From an uncultured Clostridia bacterium (GTDB lineage Bacteria; Bacillota; Clostridia; Christensenellales; UBA1242), in contig CANQHL010000051.1 in the NCBI GenBank assembly GCA_947623775.1, forward strand, positions 1-8,853: a stretch of DNA of 8,853 bases. The letters run 5' to 3'. Position 1 is the first letter of the stretch. Every line of letters begins with the position of its first letter. The translations under genes were made by a program, and so were the position numbers. Below the pieces are notes generated by a model. That model was not told the DNA's origin and ran no database searches. It worked only from the letters and a program-made list of their open reading frames with translations. Shown here piece after piece: positions 1 through 6,051 of this stretch.

Positions 1-1916
1 TTAAAATAATTCCGGCACCAGACTACCCTACCGGTGGCATTATCATGGGTAGAACAGCCATTAAACAAGCGTATAAAACTGGTCGTGGCGGAATTATTGT
101 ACGTGGAAAATGCGATATTGAAGAACATGAAAATGGAAAATCGCGTATTATCGTGAGAGAACTGCCTTATCAAGTTAACAAAGCACAACTTATCTATCAA
201 ATTGCTGAACTTGTTAAAAATAAAAGGCTTGACGGCATCGCAAACATCAATGATGAGTCTGATAGAAATGGTATGAGAATTGTTATTGATATTAAAAGAG
301 ACTTTAATGCTCAAGTTGTTCTTAATAATCTATATAAAATGACTCAACTTCAAAAAGGCTCGGGAATAATCTTCCTTGCTCTTGCCGATAATCAGCCTAA
401 AATTTTGAATTTGAAGGAAATGCTCTACTTCTATCTTGAACATCAAAAGGAAGTTCTTGTAAGAAAAACTCAATTTGACCTTAAAAAGGCAAAAGAACGT
501 GAGCATATTGTTAAAGGACTTGTTATTGCCCTTGCAAATATAGATGAAGTTATTCGTATTATTAAATCCGCAGACGATAAGAATGATGCTCAAGTGAAAT
601 TAATCGCAAACTTTGAACTTGATGAGTTGCAGGCAAATGCCATTCTTGAAATGCGTCTATCTAAACTTACCAGTTTGGAAGTTGAAAAACTCAATGAAGA
701 ATTACGTCAACTTGATGCACTTATTTTAGACCTCGAAGATATTTTGGCAAAACCAGAAAGAGTGCTTCAAATTTTACGTGATAATTTTGAAGAAATTAAG
801 AAAAATTATGGCGACAAGAGAAAAACAGAAATTTCTCTTGATGGTGGCGGTATTGATATTGCCGACCTTATTCCGGTTGAAGATGTTATCATATCTATGA
901 CTCATCAAGGTTATATTAAACGAATGGCAACCAGTGAATACAAATCTCAAAACCGCGGTGGCGTGGGTATTACTGCTCATAAAACAAAGGAAGAAGATTA
1001 TGTTGAAAATATGTTTGTAACATCTTCTCATGATGACCTTTTATTCTTCACAAATAAAGGCAAAGTTTATTGCATTAAAGCCTACGAAGTGCCTGAGGCG
1101 CAACGAACCGCAAAAGGAAGAGCAATTATAAACCTTCTTATGCTCTCAAATGATGAAAAAGTTACAACCATAATTCCAAGAAAAGATGATGCTACAGGCA
1201 ATCTTATCATGGCAACTAAAAACGGGCTTATCAAAAAGACTGTTCTTGACGAATTTAAGTCTATACGTAAAGTCGGCAAAATCGCAATTCACCTACTTGA
1301 AGATGATGAACTTGTCGGCGTTATGGTTTCTTCCGGTGAAGATGATGTCCTTGTTGCTTCACATTCGGGCAAAGCAATAAGATTTAGTGAAAAAGATGTG
1401 AGAAACATGGGAAGAGAAAGTCAAGGCGTTAGAAGTATGAAACTTGGCAAAGACGACTTTATTGTTGATATGACTGTTATTAAACCTAATTCTCAAATTA
1501 TAACAATTTCATCAAAGGGTTACGGAAAACGTAGTGATGTCGACGAATATAGGCTGCAAGGACGTGGCGGTATGGGAGTTAAAGCGGGAGTATTTAATTC
1601 AAAAACAGGCTCCCTTGTCGCATTAAAACAATCTTATGAAGATAACGATATTCTCCTTATTGCAGATAATGGTATTATTATAAGAACACCTATTTCTCAA
1701 ATTAGTAAACTTTCCCGCGTAAGTCAAGGTGTTAAAGTTATGAAATTGCGTGATGATAACATTATTGTCGGCGTTGCTTTAGCTGAAAAAGAAGAGGAAA
1801 ACGAAGAAAATTCCGACACTTCAACACAATCTTTTGCTGAAGCAAGTGAAAATACACAAAATAACTTGACAAACAATGAAAATTATGCTAATCAAAATAA
1901 CGATAACGAAGAGTAA
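1..1916 (+). CDS. gyrA: DNA gyrase subunit A, C-terminal three quarters (5' truncated by window edge)
   Basis: GyrA is the DNA-cleaving and wrapping subunit of gyrase (A2B2), which introduces negative supercoils using ATP bound by GyrB. The reading frame is open from base 3, before the internal ATG at 45, with KIIPAPDYPTGGIIMGR typical of mid-N-terminal GyrA. About 637 residues are present; roughly 200 N-terminal residues, including the catalytic tyrosine and the quinolone-resistance region, lie outside. Numbering from the Met at 45: YQVNKAQLIYQIAELV and DESDRNGMRIVI belong to the tower/core, the coiled coil precedes GDKRKTEI (about 256), and the six-bladed DNA-wrapping domain follows to about 580. 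The GyrA box is QNRGGVG (302-308), a variant of QRRGGKG. A related QGRGGMG lies at 505-511. The tail from about 580 is rich in Glu, Asn and Ser, as in many gyrases. The box, the GDKR linker and the acidic tail favour GyrA over ParC. No frameshift is seen. Confidence 0.97.
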   Translation, partial: KIIPAPDYPTGGIIMGRTAIKQAYKTGRGGIIVRGKCDIEEHENGKSRIIVRELPYQVNKAQLIYQIAELVKNKRLDGIANINDESDRNGMRIVIDIKRDFNAQVVLNNLYKMTQLQKGSGIIFLALADNQPKILNLKEMLYFYLEHQKEVLVRKTQFDLKKAKEREHIVKGLVIALANIDEVIRIIKSADDKNDAQVKLIANFELDELQANAILEMRLSKLTSLEVEKLNEELRQLDALILDLEDILAKPERVLQILRDNFEEIKKNYGDKRKTEISLDGGGIDIADLIPVEDVIISMTHQGYIKRMATSEYKSQNRGGVGITAHKTKEEDYVENMFVTSSHDDLLFFTNKGKVYCIKAYEVPEAQRTAKGRAIINLLMLSNDEKVTTIIPRKDDATGNLIMATKNGLIKKTVLDEFKSIRKVGKIAIHLLEDDELVGVMVSSGEDDVLVASHSGKAIRFSEKDVRNMGRESQGVRSMKLGKDDFIVDMTVIKPNSQIITISSKGYGKRSDVDEYRLQGRGGMGVKAGVFNSKTGSLVALKQSYEDNDILLIADNGIIIRTPISQISKLSRVSQGVKVMKLRDDNIIVGVALAEKEEENEENSDTSTQSFAEASENTQNNLTNNENYANQNNDNEE

Positions 1917-1930
1917 ATCTTTGTTTAAAA

Positions 1931-1945
1931 GGAGGTTTTTCCGTG
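1931..1945 (+). promoter_or_regulatory. Strong ribosome binding site deciding the GTG start of helD
   Basis: GGAGG at 1931-1935 lies 7 bases before GTG at 1943-1945. No competing ATG has such a site, so a GTG start is preferred. It lies in the 26-base gap after the gyrA stop, where no terminator or promoter is visible, which supports translation from a gyrA read-through mRNA. Confidence 0.85.
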
Positions 1946-4003
1946 ATTAATGAAAAAGCCCGTCTCAAACAGGTAATTGAGATTATAAATAAAAAAATAA
2001 AAGAAAATAAAGAAAAAACAAAATCCTATCAAGAAAAATTGAAGTCGGGAATTAAAGAACAAGCGTATAATTACAGCGAACTTTCACGTGGTGAAGATTT
2101 GTCAAACTCATTCAATGAACTTGCCATTCTTGAAGAGGGAATGGACGAACAAAAACTTGAAGAACAAAGGCTGAAACTTCAACTCAATTCCCCTTATTTT
2201 GCAAGAATTGATTTCCTAACTGAAAACAATAAAGTTTTGCAACATATTTACATTGGAATAGGAAGTATTTTAGACAACAAAACTCTTTACGCCGTGGATT
2301 GGAGAGCACCTGTTGCAAGCATGTATTATGATTACAATTTAGGTGCCGCATCATACAAAATTGACGACATCGTTTATCGTGGCAATATCGAACTGAAACG
2401 ACAATATAAAATCGAAAATGGAAAATTAATTTCGTTTTTCGATACCGATCTTACCATAAATGATGATATTTTGCAGGAAATTCTATCAAACAATGTTTCT
2501 GTAAAAATGAAACAAATTGTTTCTTCTATTCAAAAAGAACAAAATGCCATTGTAAGAAACGACACAAATGAAAATATGTTGGTGCAAGGTATTGCAGGGT
2601 CGGGAAAAACATCAATTGCTCTGCATAGAGCCGCTTATCTTCTTTACAAGCATAGAAAAACCATTAAAAGCGAAGATATTACTATCATTTCCCCTAACAA
2701 CATCTTTTCAAGTTATATTTCCGAAGTTTTGCCACAATTAGGCGAAAATAATCTGGTGGAAACAACTTTTGCACAAATAGTTAAAATTGAACTAAAAAAG
2801 AGCGTTGAATCACGAGAAAACATGCTTGATGAAATCGCAACCACTCCGACGCAAGATAAATTAAATGAAATTTCTTATAAATCATCTTATGAATATCTTG
2901 ACGATTTACTCAGATTTTTAAAAGGACCTTTCGTTGAAACCTTTTCCCCTCAAAACTTATCTTATGTGGTAAATGAAACTCTTGACGGAGAAAAGGAAAC
3001 CATTGACTTCCCTGCTGAGCAAACAAAAGAATTGTTCTTTAAAACTTTTAAAGGATATGATTTGTATGAACGTATAAACAAAATTGCTTGGCAATATGCA
3101 AAATATTTCACCGAAAGACGACATTACACCAAAGAACAAAATCGTGGACTTATTGAACGTTTCAAAAAAGTTCTTTATCGTTTTCTCCCTATCAGAGATG
3201 TAGATAAGGTATTTGAAATTTTTATGGCACGTGAGGGATATGAATGTAAAAGCACAAAATCAATTAATTATATGGATAAGGGAACTTGGCTTTTAATCAA
3301 GCATTATATTTACGGAATAGACCATGAACATTCTGCCAAATACCTTATTATTGACGAAATGCAAGACTTCACCCCTGTTGACATATATATGTTTAAAAAG
3401 ATTTGGACTTGTCCTATGATTGTTGTCGGAGATGTTTTCCAATGTATCGAGAAAAATGTCACTGATGAATATCTTAACATCACCGCCGATTTTCTGGGTT
3501 GCAAACTTTTGAAACTTAACAAAACCTATCGTTCAACCAAAGAAATTGCAAAATTTGCTAGTGATATGGTTGGACTTAAAGATATCGAATTTGTCAATAG
3601 AAGTGGCGAAGAGCCAAAAATCATCAAAACACAAAATCAAATTGATGAAATAAAAGAAATTATAGAAAATCAATGCCAAAATCATGAACATATTGCAATA
3701 ATTTGCAAATGCCAGAAAGAAGCACACGCATTGCAAAGTCAACTTAAATCAGTGATGGACTGCAAACTTTTGGTAAATCCGGAGGACTACGACAACAGAG
3801 TTTTAGTAACTTCCTGTGCAACAGCCAAAGGTATTGAATTTGATGCAGTTATCATACCAAACTGCGATACGTTAAACTATAAAAATGCCGTTGACAAAAA
3901 CATTATTTATGTTTCTTCAACCCGTGCACTTCATAAACTTTTCTTCACCTGCTCCAACACTCCATCGGTATTTCTGAAAGGGCTTAAAATTGAAGAAAAA
4001 TAG
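1943..4003 (+). CDS. helD: HelD-family superfamily 1 ATPase (UvrD/Rep-like), probable RNA polymerase recycling factor
   Basis: HelD proteins bind RNA polymerase and use ATP to strip stalled enzyme from nucleic acid; they resemble UvrD/Rep helicases but act mainly on polymerase. This 686-residue protein starts with a charged, probably coiled-coil arm (about 1-85), the part that enters the polymerase secondary channel in known HelD. The HelD signature VDWRAPVASMYYDY follows (D119-W120-R121). Walker A is GIAGSGKTS (216-224, K222) followed by IALHRAAYLLY. The Walker B/motif II is DEMQD (471-475), then VGDVFQCI, motif IV-like KTYRST (Y529-R530), motif V TAKGIEFD (627-634) and motif VI SSTRA (658-662). 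All ATPase motifs are intact. It is somewhat shorter than Bacillus subtilis HelD (774 residues). The start is GTG with a strong Shine-Dalgarno. A DNA-repair helicase role is a less likely alternative, because the DWRAP block is HelD-specific. Confidence 0.88.
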   Translation: MINEKARLKQVIEIINKKIKENKEKTKSYQEKLKSGIKEQAYNYSELSRGEDLSNSFNELAILEEGMDEQKLEEQRLKLQLNSPYFARIDFLTENNKVLQHIYIGIGSILDNKTLYAVDWRAPVASMYYDYNLGAASYKIDDIVYRGNIELKRQYKIENGKLISFFDTDLTINDDILQEILSNNVSVKMKQIVSSIQKEQNAIVRNDTNENMLVQGIAGSGKTSIALHRAAYLLYKHRKTIKSEDITIISPNNIFSSYISEVLPQLGENNLVETTFAQIVKIELKKSVESRENMLDEIATTPTQDKLNEISYKSSYEYLDDLLRFLKGPFVETFSPQNLSYVVNETLDGEKETIDFPAEQTKELFFKTFKGYDLYERINKIAWQYAKYFTERRHYTKEQNRGLIERFKKVLYRFLPIRDVDKVFEIFMAREGYECKSTKSINYMDKGTWLLIKHYIYGIDHEHSAKYLIIDEMQDFTPVDIYMFKKIWTCPMIVVGDVFQCIEKNVTDEYLNITADFLGCKLLKLNKTYRSTKEIAKFASDMVGLKDIEFVNRSGEEPKIIKTQNQIDEIKEIIENQCQNHEHIAIICKCQKEAHALQSQLKSVMDCKLLVNPEDYDNRVLVTSCATAKGIEFDAVIIPNCDTLNYKNAVDKNIIYVSSTRALHKLFFTCSNTPSVFLKGLKIEEK

Positions 4004-4145
4004 TAAAACGAATTTTTATACATTTTATTCAAAATCCCTTTAAATTATTTAAATTTTATAGGGACGATAAGTATATTTTTATAACTAACACATGTTGAAA
4101 AAACTTTTTACAAAAAAATATTTTCAAAAAAACATCTCAAAAATA

Positions 4146-4164
4146 CGCAATTTTCGCAAATTTT
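4146..4164 (+). repeat. Short tandem repeat next to the DnaA boxes
   Basis: CGCAATTTT (4146-4154) is followed directly by CGCAAATTTT (4155-4164), two near-identical units. They sit immediately upstream of the first degenerate box. This may be an iteron-like or melting element, or chance in an AT-rich gap. Confidence 0.4.
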
Positions 4165-4175
4165 GAGTGTGGAAA

Positions 4176-4202
4176 TGTGGATAACTTGTGTGTTTATCCA
4201 CA
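4176..4202. promoter_or_regulatory. Inverted pair of perfect DnaA boxes
   Basis: TGTGGATAA (4176-4184) and TTATCCACA (4194-4202) are exact reverse complements separated by 9 bases. Each is a perfect match to the high-affinity DnaA box. The 18-bp centre-to-centre distance gives a compact head-to-head arrangement. The pair could in principle form a 9-bp hairpin, but the lack of a T-tract argues against a terminator. Confidence 0.75.
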
Positions 4203-4260
4203 AAAATGAATAAAATTGCATAAAAATTAGTGCTAATGTATAAATATTTATTTGTGGAAT

Positions 4261-4269
4261 TGTGGATAA
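4261..4269 (-). promoter_or_regulatory. Third perfect DnaA box
   Basis: TGTGGATAA, in the same orientation as the box at 4176 and offset from it by 85 bp, close to a whole number of helical turns (about 8). It lies about 37 bp upstream of the putative hisS -35 element, so it could also influence hisS transcription. Confidence 0.7.
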
Positions 4270-4305
4270 CTTATTGGGGACAACTTTACACCATATGTTA
4301 AATTT

Positions 4306-4334
4306 TTGCATACATTTTGCGCTATTTTTATATG
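4306..4334 (+). promoter_or_regulatory. Putative sigma-A promoter for hisS
   Basis: TTGCAT (4306-4311) and TATATG (4329-4334) are separated by 17 bases; each hexamer matches the consensus at 4 of 6 positions. The predicted leader to the hisS start is only about 55 bases, too short for a T-box riboswitch. This is a prediction from spacing and hexamers in AT-rich DNA, so chance matches are possible. Confidence 0.35.
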
Positions 4335-4382
4335 TAACAAATGATTGTTTTAAGGTCATATAAAGCCTTAAATCATATTTAT

Positions 4383-4397
4383 AAGAGGTTAATTATG
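4383..4397 (+). promoter_or_regulatory. Ribosome binding site deciding the hisS start
   Basis: AAGAGG (4383-4388) lies 6 bases before ATG at 4395. The earlier in-frame ATG at 4341 has no Shine-Dalgarno and would add 18 residues unlike HisRS N-termini, so 4395 is chosen. Confidence 0.8.
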
Positions 4398-5711
4398 AAT
4401 AACAATAATATTATCACGCCGAGAAAACTTCCTGGATTTATGGAACTTTTACCCGCTAAACAAGCAATTTTTGATGAAATGGCAGAGAAAATCAAATCGG
4501 TTTACAAACAATTCGCTTTCTCCCCTCTTGACACACCTGTTTTGGAGCTAAGCGAAATTTTGCTTGCAAAATCCGGCGGCGATATTGACAAGGAACTTTA
4601 TGCTTTTTCAAAAGGTGACACCAATATTTGCATGAGATATGATTTGACTGTCCCTCTTGCAAGATTTGTAGCAATGAATAGTGAATTTATTGAGTTCCCT
4701 TTCAAACGCTATCAAATAGGAAAAGTTTACAGAGGCGAAAAGGCTCAAAAAGGAAGATTTCGTGAATTTTATCAATGTGACGCCGACATTATTGGACTTG
4801 AAACACTACCACTTATTGCCGACGCCGAATGTCTTAATATTGCAGACAAAATATTTGATAAATTAGGCTTTAAAATCGTTAACCACATATCAAATAGAAA
4901 TATTCTTTTCGGTTATTGTGAAGACTTGGGCGTTGGAGATAAAACAATTGATATTTTAATCATTTTGGATAAATTAAGTAAAATCGGCGAAAAAAATGCC
5001 AAAGAAGAACTTTATGAACTTGGCATTGAAAGCGAAAAGGCAGAAAAACTTATTTACATTGCTTCACTATGTGGCGAATTTGAAGAAACACTTAAAAAAC
5101 TATCACCTTTAAGCCAAAATCAAACTTTTGTACAAGGAATCGAAGATTTAAAAGAAATCTACTCTTATTTGCAAGCATACAAAATTCCAAAAGAAAACTA
5201 CTGCCTTGACGTCGGGATTATAAGAGGACATAACTATTACACCGGAACCGTCTTTGAAGTAAACATCTCAAATCACCCTGAATTCGGGGCCGTTTGTGCC
5301 GGCGGAAGGTATGATAATCTCGCAACTTACTACACCGACAAAAAAATGCCCGGAGTAGGATTGAGCATTGGCTTGACAAGGCTTTTTGACCTACTTGATA
5401 AAAATGATATGCTTCCCACTCTTGAAAGACGCAATGTTGATGTACAAATAATCCCTCTTGGTGATACCCTGCTTCATTCTCTCACCTTACAATCATATTT
5501 TCAAGACAATGGAATTATATGCGAGATAAACTATGATAATCGTTCTTTCAAAGGCAAACTGAAGGAAGCAAACAAAAGAAATTTGCCTTACATCATTGTT
5601 GTTGGTGAAAATGAAGTGAATAGTTTGAAATATTCTTTCAAAGATATGAGAATGGGTACACAAGAACTCTTGTCAAAGGAAGAATGTTTGAACGTCTTAA
5701 AAAACAACTAA
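4395..5711 (+). CDS. hisS: Histidine--tRNA ligase (HisRS), eukaryote/Bacteroidetes-like sequence class
   Basis: HisRS is a class II aminoacyl-tRNA synthetase that joins histidine to tRNA-His in the cytoplasm using ATP. The 438-residue protein begins MNNNNIITPRKLPGFMELLP, the usual N-terminal strand and motif 1 region. MRYDLTVPLARFVA (80-93) and motif 2, KVYRGEKAQKGRFREFYQCD (110-129), match the RYDLTVPFAR/REFYQCD type seen in eukaryotic, alphaproteobacterial and Bacteroidetes enzymes. The Bacillus/E. coli type has LRPEGTA and RYRQF instead. The histidine-binding motif A is RGHNYYTGTVFE (R277 onward), where most enzymes have RGLDYY or RGLNYY; the catalytic arginine is kept. Motif B is CAGGRYDNL (A302-D307 core). 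The anticodon-binding domain covers about 350-438. No aspS follows, unlike the common hisS-aspS pair in Bacillota. The function call is secure; the class assignment rests on motifs remembered from these families. Confidence 0.96.
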   Translation: MNNNNIITPRKLPGFMELLPAKQAIFDEMAEKIKSVYKQFAFSPLDTPVLELSEILLAKSGGDIDKELYAFSKGDTNICMRYDLTVPLARFVAMNSEFIEFPFKRYQIGKVYRGEKAQKGRFREFYQCDADIIGLETLPLIADAECLNIADKIFDKLGFKIVNHISNRNILFGYCEDLGVGDKTIDILIILDKLSKIGEKNAKEELYELGIESEKAEKLIYIASLCGEFEETLKKLSPLSQNQTFVQGIEDLKEIYSYLQAYKIPKENYCLDVGIIRGHNYYTGTVFEVNISNHPEFGAVCAGGRYDNLATYYTDKKMPGVGLSIGLTRLFDLLDKNDMLPTLERRNVDVQIIPLGDTLLHSLTLQSYFQDNGIICEINYDNRSFKGKLKEANKRNLPYIIVVGENEVNSLKYSFKDMRMGTQELLSKEECLNVLKNN

Positions 5712-5911
5712 ACATTATATAAAATTTAAAAAATTATGAAATTTAAAATATCGCTATTTTATATAAAAATATATAAAAAATTATCAATTTTAATATAAAT
5801 CTTGAAGTAATCTATTATTTTATAGGATATCTTAAGTCAACTAGCAAATTTTTTAAAGCTTTAAGTTAATTAATAATTTTTATTTGAAAACTAAGAAAAT
5901 TAAATATTTAC

Positions 5912-5962
5912 AAAAAACTTGCTTTCCTTTGAGTGACACCCCACCACCCTGCAAGTTTTTTT
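5912..5962 (+). terminator. Terminator-like hairpin with a long C-rich loop (possibly bidirectional or a small RNA 3' end)
   Basis: AAAAAACTTGC (5912-5922) pairs perfectly over 11 bp with GCAAGTTTTTT (5951-5961), and a further T follows. The loop is 28 bases (5923-5950). It contains CCTTT and then a run of C interrupted only by A and a few other bases, in an otherwise very AT-rich gap. The A-tract and T-tract would support termination on either strand. It lies about 200 bases after hisS, so it could end the hisS transcript. A 28-base loop is long for a plain intrinsic terminator, so a small RNA or a dispersed repeat is an alternative. Confidence 0.55.
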
Positions 5963-6017
5963 CATTTTATCCTACTTTTATTCTTTTATTAAATTTTTCT
6001 TTGCTAGTTATTTTATT

Positions 6018-6045
6018 TTGAAATTTTATTGAAAAAGGATATAAT
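6018..6045 (+). promoter_or_regulatory. Sigma-A promoter for uvrC, abutting the start codon
   Basis: TTGAAA (6018-6023) and a perfect TATAAT (6040-6045) are separated by 16 bases. The uvrC ATG begins only 6 bases after the -10 element, so the expected transcription start falls on or next to the start codon, implying a leaderless mRNA. AAAGGA at 6034-6039 could be a Shine-Dalgarno, but its 12-base spacing is long and it would need a promoter further upstream. Confidence 0.6.
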
Positions 6046-6051
6046 ATTATC

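Larger units (their letters stand above)
4168..4272 (+). repeat. Imperfect 20-bp direct repeat around DnaA boxes (copies at 4168-4187 and 4253-4272)
   Basis: The two copies share 19 of 20 bases. Each consists of a degenerate box, TGTGGAA followed by A or T, running into a perfect TGTGGATAA and then CTT. The repeated unit extends beyond the 9-bp box. This suggests either duplication of a two-site DnaA-binding module or selection on paired weak and strong sites. Confidence 0.8.
4004..4394. other. AT-rich intergenic region with DnaA-box cluster; candidate replication-origin element
   Basis: This gap of 391 bases holds no convincing gene. It contains three exact DnaA boxes (TTATCCACA or its complement) at 4176-4184 (- orientation), 4194-4202 (+) and 4261-4269 (-). 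Two weaker lookalikes, TGTGGAAAT at 4168-4176 and TGTGGAATT at 4253-4261, precede the first and third. Between boxes two and three, 4203-4252 has only 7 G/C in 50 bases, so it would melt easily. I found no exact box elsewhere in the window. Origin regions of Bacillota typically lie in the dnaA-dnaN-recF-gyrB-gyrA neighbourhood, so the position next to gyrA fits. Whether this is oriC itself, an auxiliary element, or a DnaA-titration or regulatory cluster cannot be decided here, because dnaA and dnaN are not in view. Confidence 0.6.
5712..6051. other. Very AT-rich intergenic region without a recognisable gene
   Basis: This stretch of 340 bases separates hisS from uvrC. Bases 5712-5911 are almost entirely A/T with short AT palindromes such as TTAAAGCTTTAA (5853-5864); I see no credible ORF, tRNA or riboswitch there. 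The right part holds a terminator-like hairpin (5912-5962) with a striking C-rich loop and the uvrC promoter (6018-6045). Confidence 0.8.

Noticed and set aside
330..1380. Short open frames of 64-87 codons on both strands inside gyrA, and similar ones inside helD, hisS and uvrC
   Set aside because: They overlap well-supported genes in other frames, encode no recognisable domain, and show the low-complexity composition of antisense shadows.
4036..4063. Weak inverted repeat CCCT...AGGG after helD as a terminator
   Set aside because: The stem has two T-T mismatches and no T-tract follows directly; too weak to call. How helD transcription ends remains unclear.
4341..4394. Upstream in-frame ATG that would extend HisRS by 18 residues
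   Set aside because: It has no Shine-Dalgarno, lies only a few bases after the putative -10, and the added residues do not look like a HisRS N-terminus; AAGAGG before 4395 fits better.
4004..4394. T-box riboswitch ahead of hisS
   Set aside because: No AGGGTGGNACCGCG-like core, no terminator/antiterminator, and the predicted leader is about 55 bases, too short.
5717..5764. AT-only inverted repeat ATATAAAAT / ATTTTATAT just after hisS
   Set aside because: Nine A/T pairs with a 30-base spacer are expected by chance in DNA this AT-rich and would not form a stable terminator.
5923..5952. Minus-strand AGGGTGGT within the hairpin loop resembling a T-box core
   Set aside because: Only the first eight bases match, the ACCGCG half is absent, and no minus-strand gene follows.
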